From the NCBI GenBank assembly GCA_016845285.1, contig JAERSX010000856.1, positions 1 through 5,830 on the forward strand: DNA of 5,830 nt, read 5' to 3'. Origin of the DNA: Deltaproteobacteria bacterium. Its GTDB lineage: Bacteria > Myxococcota_A > UBA796 > UBA2385. Below are positions 4,732 to 5,830 of this stretch, in pieces. The notes under the pieces are model-generated. The model was not told the origin of the DNA. It made no database searches and saw only the letters and a program-made list of their open reading frames with translations. The first letter of the stretch is position 1. Each line of letters starts with the position of its first letter. Made by a program: the position numbers and the translations under genes.

Positions 4732-5830
4732 AGGCCACCTCCACGGAAGAGCACCGCTCCGCCGGCATCGCTCTCAGCACCATCGGCGCCAGGCGCGCCG
4801 AGCAGGATCTCGTCGTAGCCATCAGCCTCGGCATCGCCGAACGCGACCAGGCTCGCACCGAGTCCGTCGCCCGCCGAGCCATTGATGATGTAGGAGGCGG
4901 CGGAGAGGCTGACCACGCCGCTCAGCGGACCGTAGTGCGTGTAGACCGAGCCACCGTCGGTGCCACCAGCATCGCTGTAGCGAGCGCCAACGGCGACATC
5001 GACGTTGCCGTCACCGTCGAAGTCGAAGTCGCCAGCGACGGAGGTGCCAGCTTGGTCCTCGCCGGCCTCGCCCACCAGCTGGATGTCCGCCCCGGCCAGG
5101 CCAGCCGTTCCCTCGACGGGGCCGCGCACCACGTAGGCAGCGCCCTGCGCATCCGCGCCCAGGTTGGTTCCGGGAGCACCGATGACCAGGTCGCCCAGAC
5201 CATCGCCGTTGACATCGCCACCCCCAGCGATGGAGCGACCCGCGTAGGCGGTGGCCCCATCTCCGATGCGCACACTGTCCGCATCGGCCTCGGTGAGGTC
5301 ATAGGGCAGCGGACCGTAGAACACGTAGACCTTGCCAGCGTCCTCGGCGTCCTCGCCGTCGGCGCGATCGGCAGACAGGGTCAGGTCGGAGACCCCGTCA
5401 CCATCGAGGTCTCCCACCACGCTCACCGTGAACCCGAGGCGGGCACCAGACTCGGTGCCGATGATGGTGGTGGTGGCGTCTGCCAGGTAGCCGGCGCTCA
5501 CCGGCCCGTTGGCCACATACACCGCACCGGAGTTCGTGCCGTTCTCAGCGTGCTTGTAGGCGCCCACGACCACGTCGCTCTGCGTGTCACCGCTGAGATC
5601 GCCGCCCAAGCCCACCGTGTAGCCAGCCTGCTGGCTCGCTTCGCCGCTCAAGAGGACCGCGATGTCTGCGAGGGCATGGTTGCCCGTGGCGGGGCCGTAG
5701 ATGAGGTAGGCACCACCGGAATTCGATGCCTCGGTGGCATCACGGGGCGCACCCACCAACACATCATCGAAGCCGTCACCGTCGACATCACCGCCGCCCG
5801 CGATGGCCCAACCAGCGCGGGATCCAGATG
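4728..5830 (-). CDS. FG-GAP/integrin-alpha-like repeat protein, 5' partial
   Basis: The frame is open to the right edge, so the true start is outside the window. The GTG at 5762 is an internal Val codon, because the repeat pattern continues upstream of it (IAGGGDVDGDGFDDVLVGAP). Six repeats are visible, each with a D-x-(D/N)-x-D-G-type loop followed by a DLVIGAP-like strand, and each period ends near an xYGP or xRGP motif. The best loops are DVDGDG, DLDGDG, DVNGDG and DFDGDG, which in this family bind Ca2+; the second (DLSGDT) and sixth (DAEADG) are degenerate. Such repeats fold as blades of a beta-propeller; seven blades are usual, so at least one probably lies upstream. Exported proteins of this type are common in Myxococcota, but no signal peptide is visible here because the N-terminus is missing. 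It is the first visible gene of the three-gene block. Confidence 0.92.
   Translation of the reverse strand, partial: SGSRAGWAIAGGGDVDGDGFDDVLVGAPRDATEASNSGGAYLIYGPATGNHALADIAVLLSGEASQQAGYTVGLGGDLSGDTQSDVVVGAYKHAENGTNSGAVYVANGPVSAGYLADATTTIIGTESGARLGFTVSVVGDLDGDGVSDLTLSADRADGEDAEDAGKVYVFYGPLPYDLTEADADSVRIGDGATAYAGRSIAGGGDVNGDGLGDLVIGAPGTNLGADAQGAAYVVRGPVEGTAGLAGADIQLVGEAGEDQAGTSVAGDFDFDGDGNVDVAVGARYSDAGGTDGGSVYTHYGPLSGVVSLSAASYIINGSAGDGLGASLVAFGDAEADGYDEILLGAPGADGAESDAGGAVLFRGGGL
4736..4742 (-). promoter_or_regulatory. Strong ribosome-binding site GGAGGTG deciding a GTG start
   Basis: The site is built from the Gly-Gly codons that end the FG-GAP gene. The GGAGG core is 6 bases from the GTG at 4731. 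This favours GTG over the ATG at 4716 and indicates translational coupling across the GTGA overlap. Confidence 0.7.
4791..5795 (-). repeat. Six FG-GAP repeat units, 63-65 residue period
   Basis: The conserved loop-plus-strand segments lie at 5745-5795, 5556-5606, 5367-5417, 5172-5222, 4980-5033 and 4791-4838. Successive units start 189, 189, 195, 189 and 195 bases apart. The DNA has diverged, so the repeat shows in protein but not as near-identical DNA. Confidence 0.85.

Noticed and set aside
5760..5762. GTG as the start of the FG-GAP protein
   Set aside because: A clear repeat unit continues upstream in frame to the window edge, so this is an internal Val codon.

Overview
The window is GC-rich and densely coded. 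It holds one partial gene on the + strand and five genes on the - strand. Its gene types are an FG-GAP/integrin-like repeat protein, a transmembrane kinase-like protein with a periplasmic PEGA-like tail ending in a Cys-x6-Cys motif, and a small signal-peptide protein with a Gly-rich hinge. This mixture is typical of Myxococcota/deltaproteobacteria. That assignment is inferred from gene style, not from a marker gene.

Layout, left to right: (1) positions 1-161, + strand, the last 52 residues of a type I signal peptidase (LepB, S26 family). (2) A 9-bp hairpin at 160-185, between two convergent genes, that looks like a terminator. (3) 195-983, - strand, an unrecognised soluble 262-residue protein. 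(4) 1071-1490, - strand, ndk, nucleoside diphosphate kinase, with all diagnostic motifs. (5) 1491-1590, a 100-base gap with two inverted repeats, one touching the ndk ribosome-binding site. (6) 1591-5830, - strand, a tightly packed three-gene block read from right to left: an FG-GAP repeat protein (5' end beyond the window), a secreted or membrane-anchored 291-residue protein, and a 753-residue transmembrane protein with a degenerate kinase domain.

The three-gene block is the most interesting part. The first two genes overlap by 4 bases (GTGA) and the second and third are 3 bases apart, so they are very probably co-transcribed and translationally coupled. The last gene keeps the kinase fold's structural landmarks (APE, DVYxLG, the late Arg) but has lost the VAIK Lys, the HRD Asp, the catalytic-loop Lys and Asn, and the DFG Asp. 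It should be a pseudokinase: a cytoplasmic kinase-like domain, a long acidic/Pro-rich linker, one membrane helix and a periplasmic beta-domain. With an exported Ca-binding-type repeat protein and a periplasmic/inner-membrane partner, it suggests an undescribed envelope-spanning sensory or scaffolding module. The function is inference; the gene order, overlaps and missing residues are read directly from the sequence.

No tRNA, rRNA, CRISPR array, insertion sequence or convincing promoter was seen. No gene-free stretch exceeds 100 bases.
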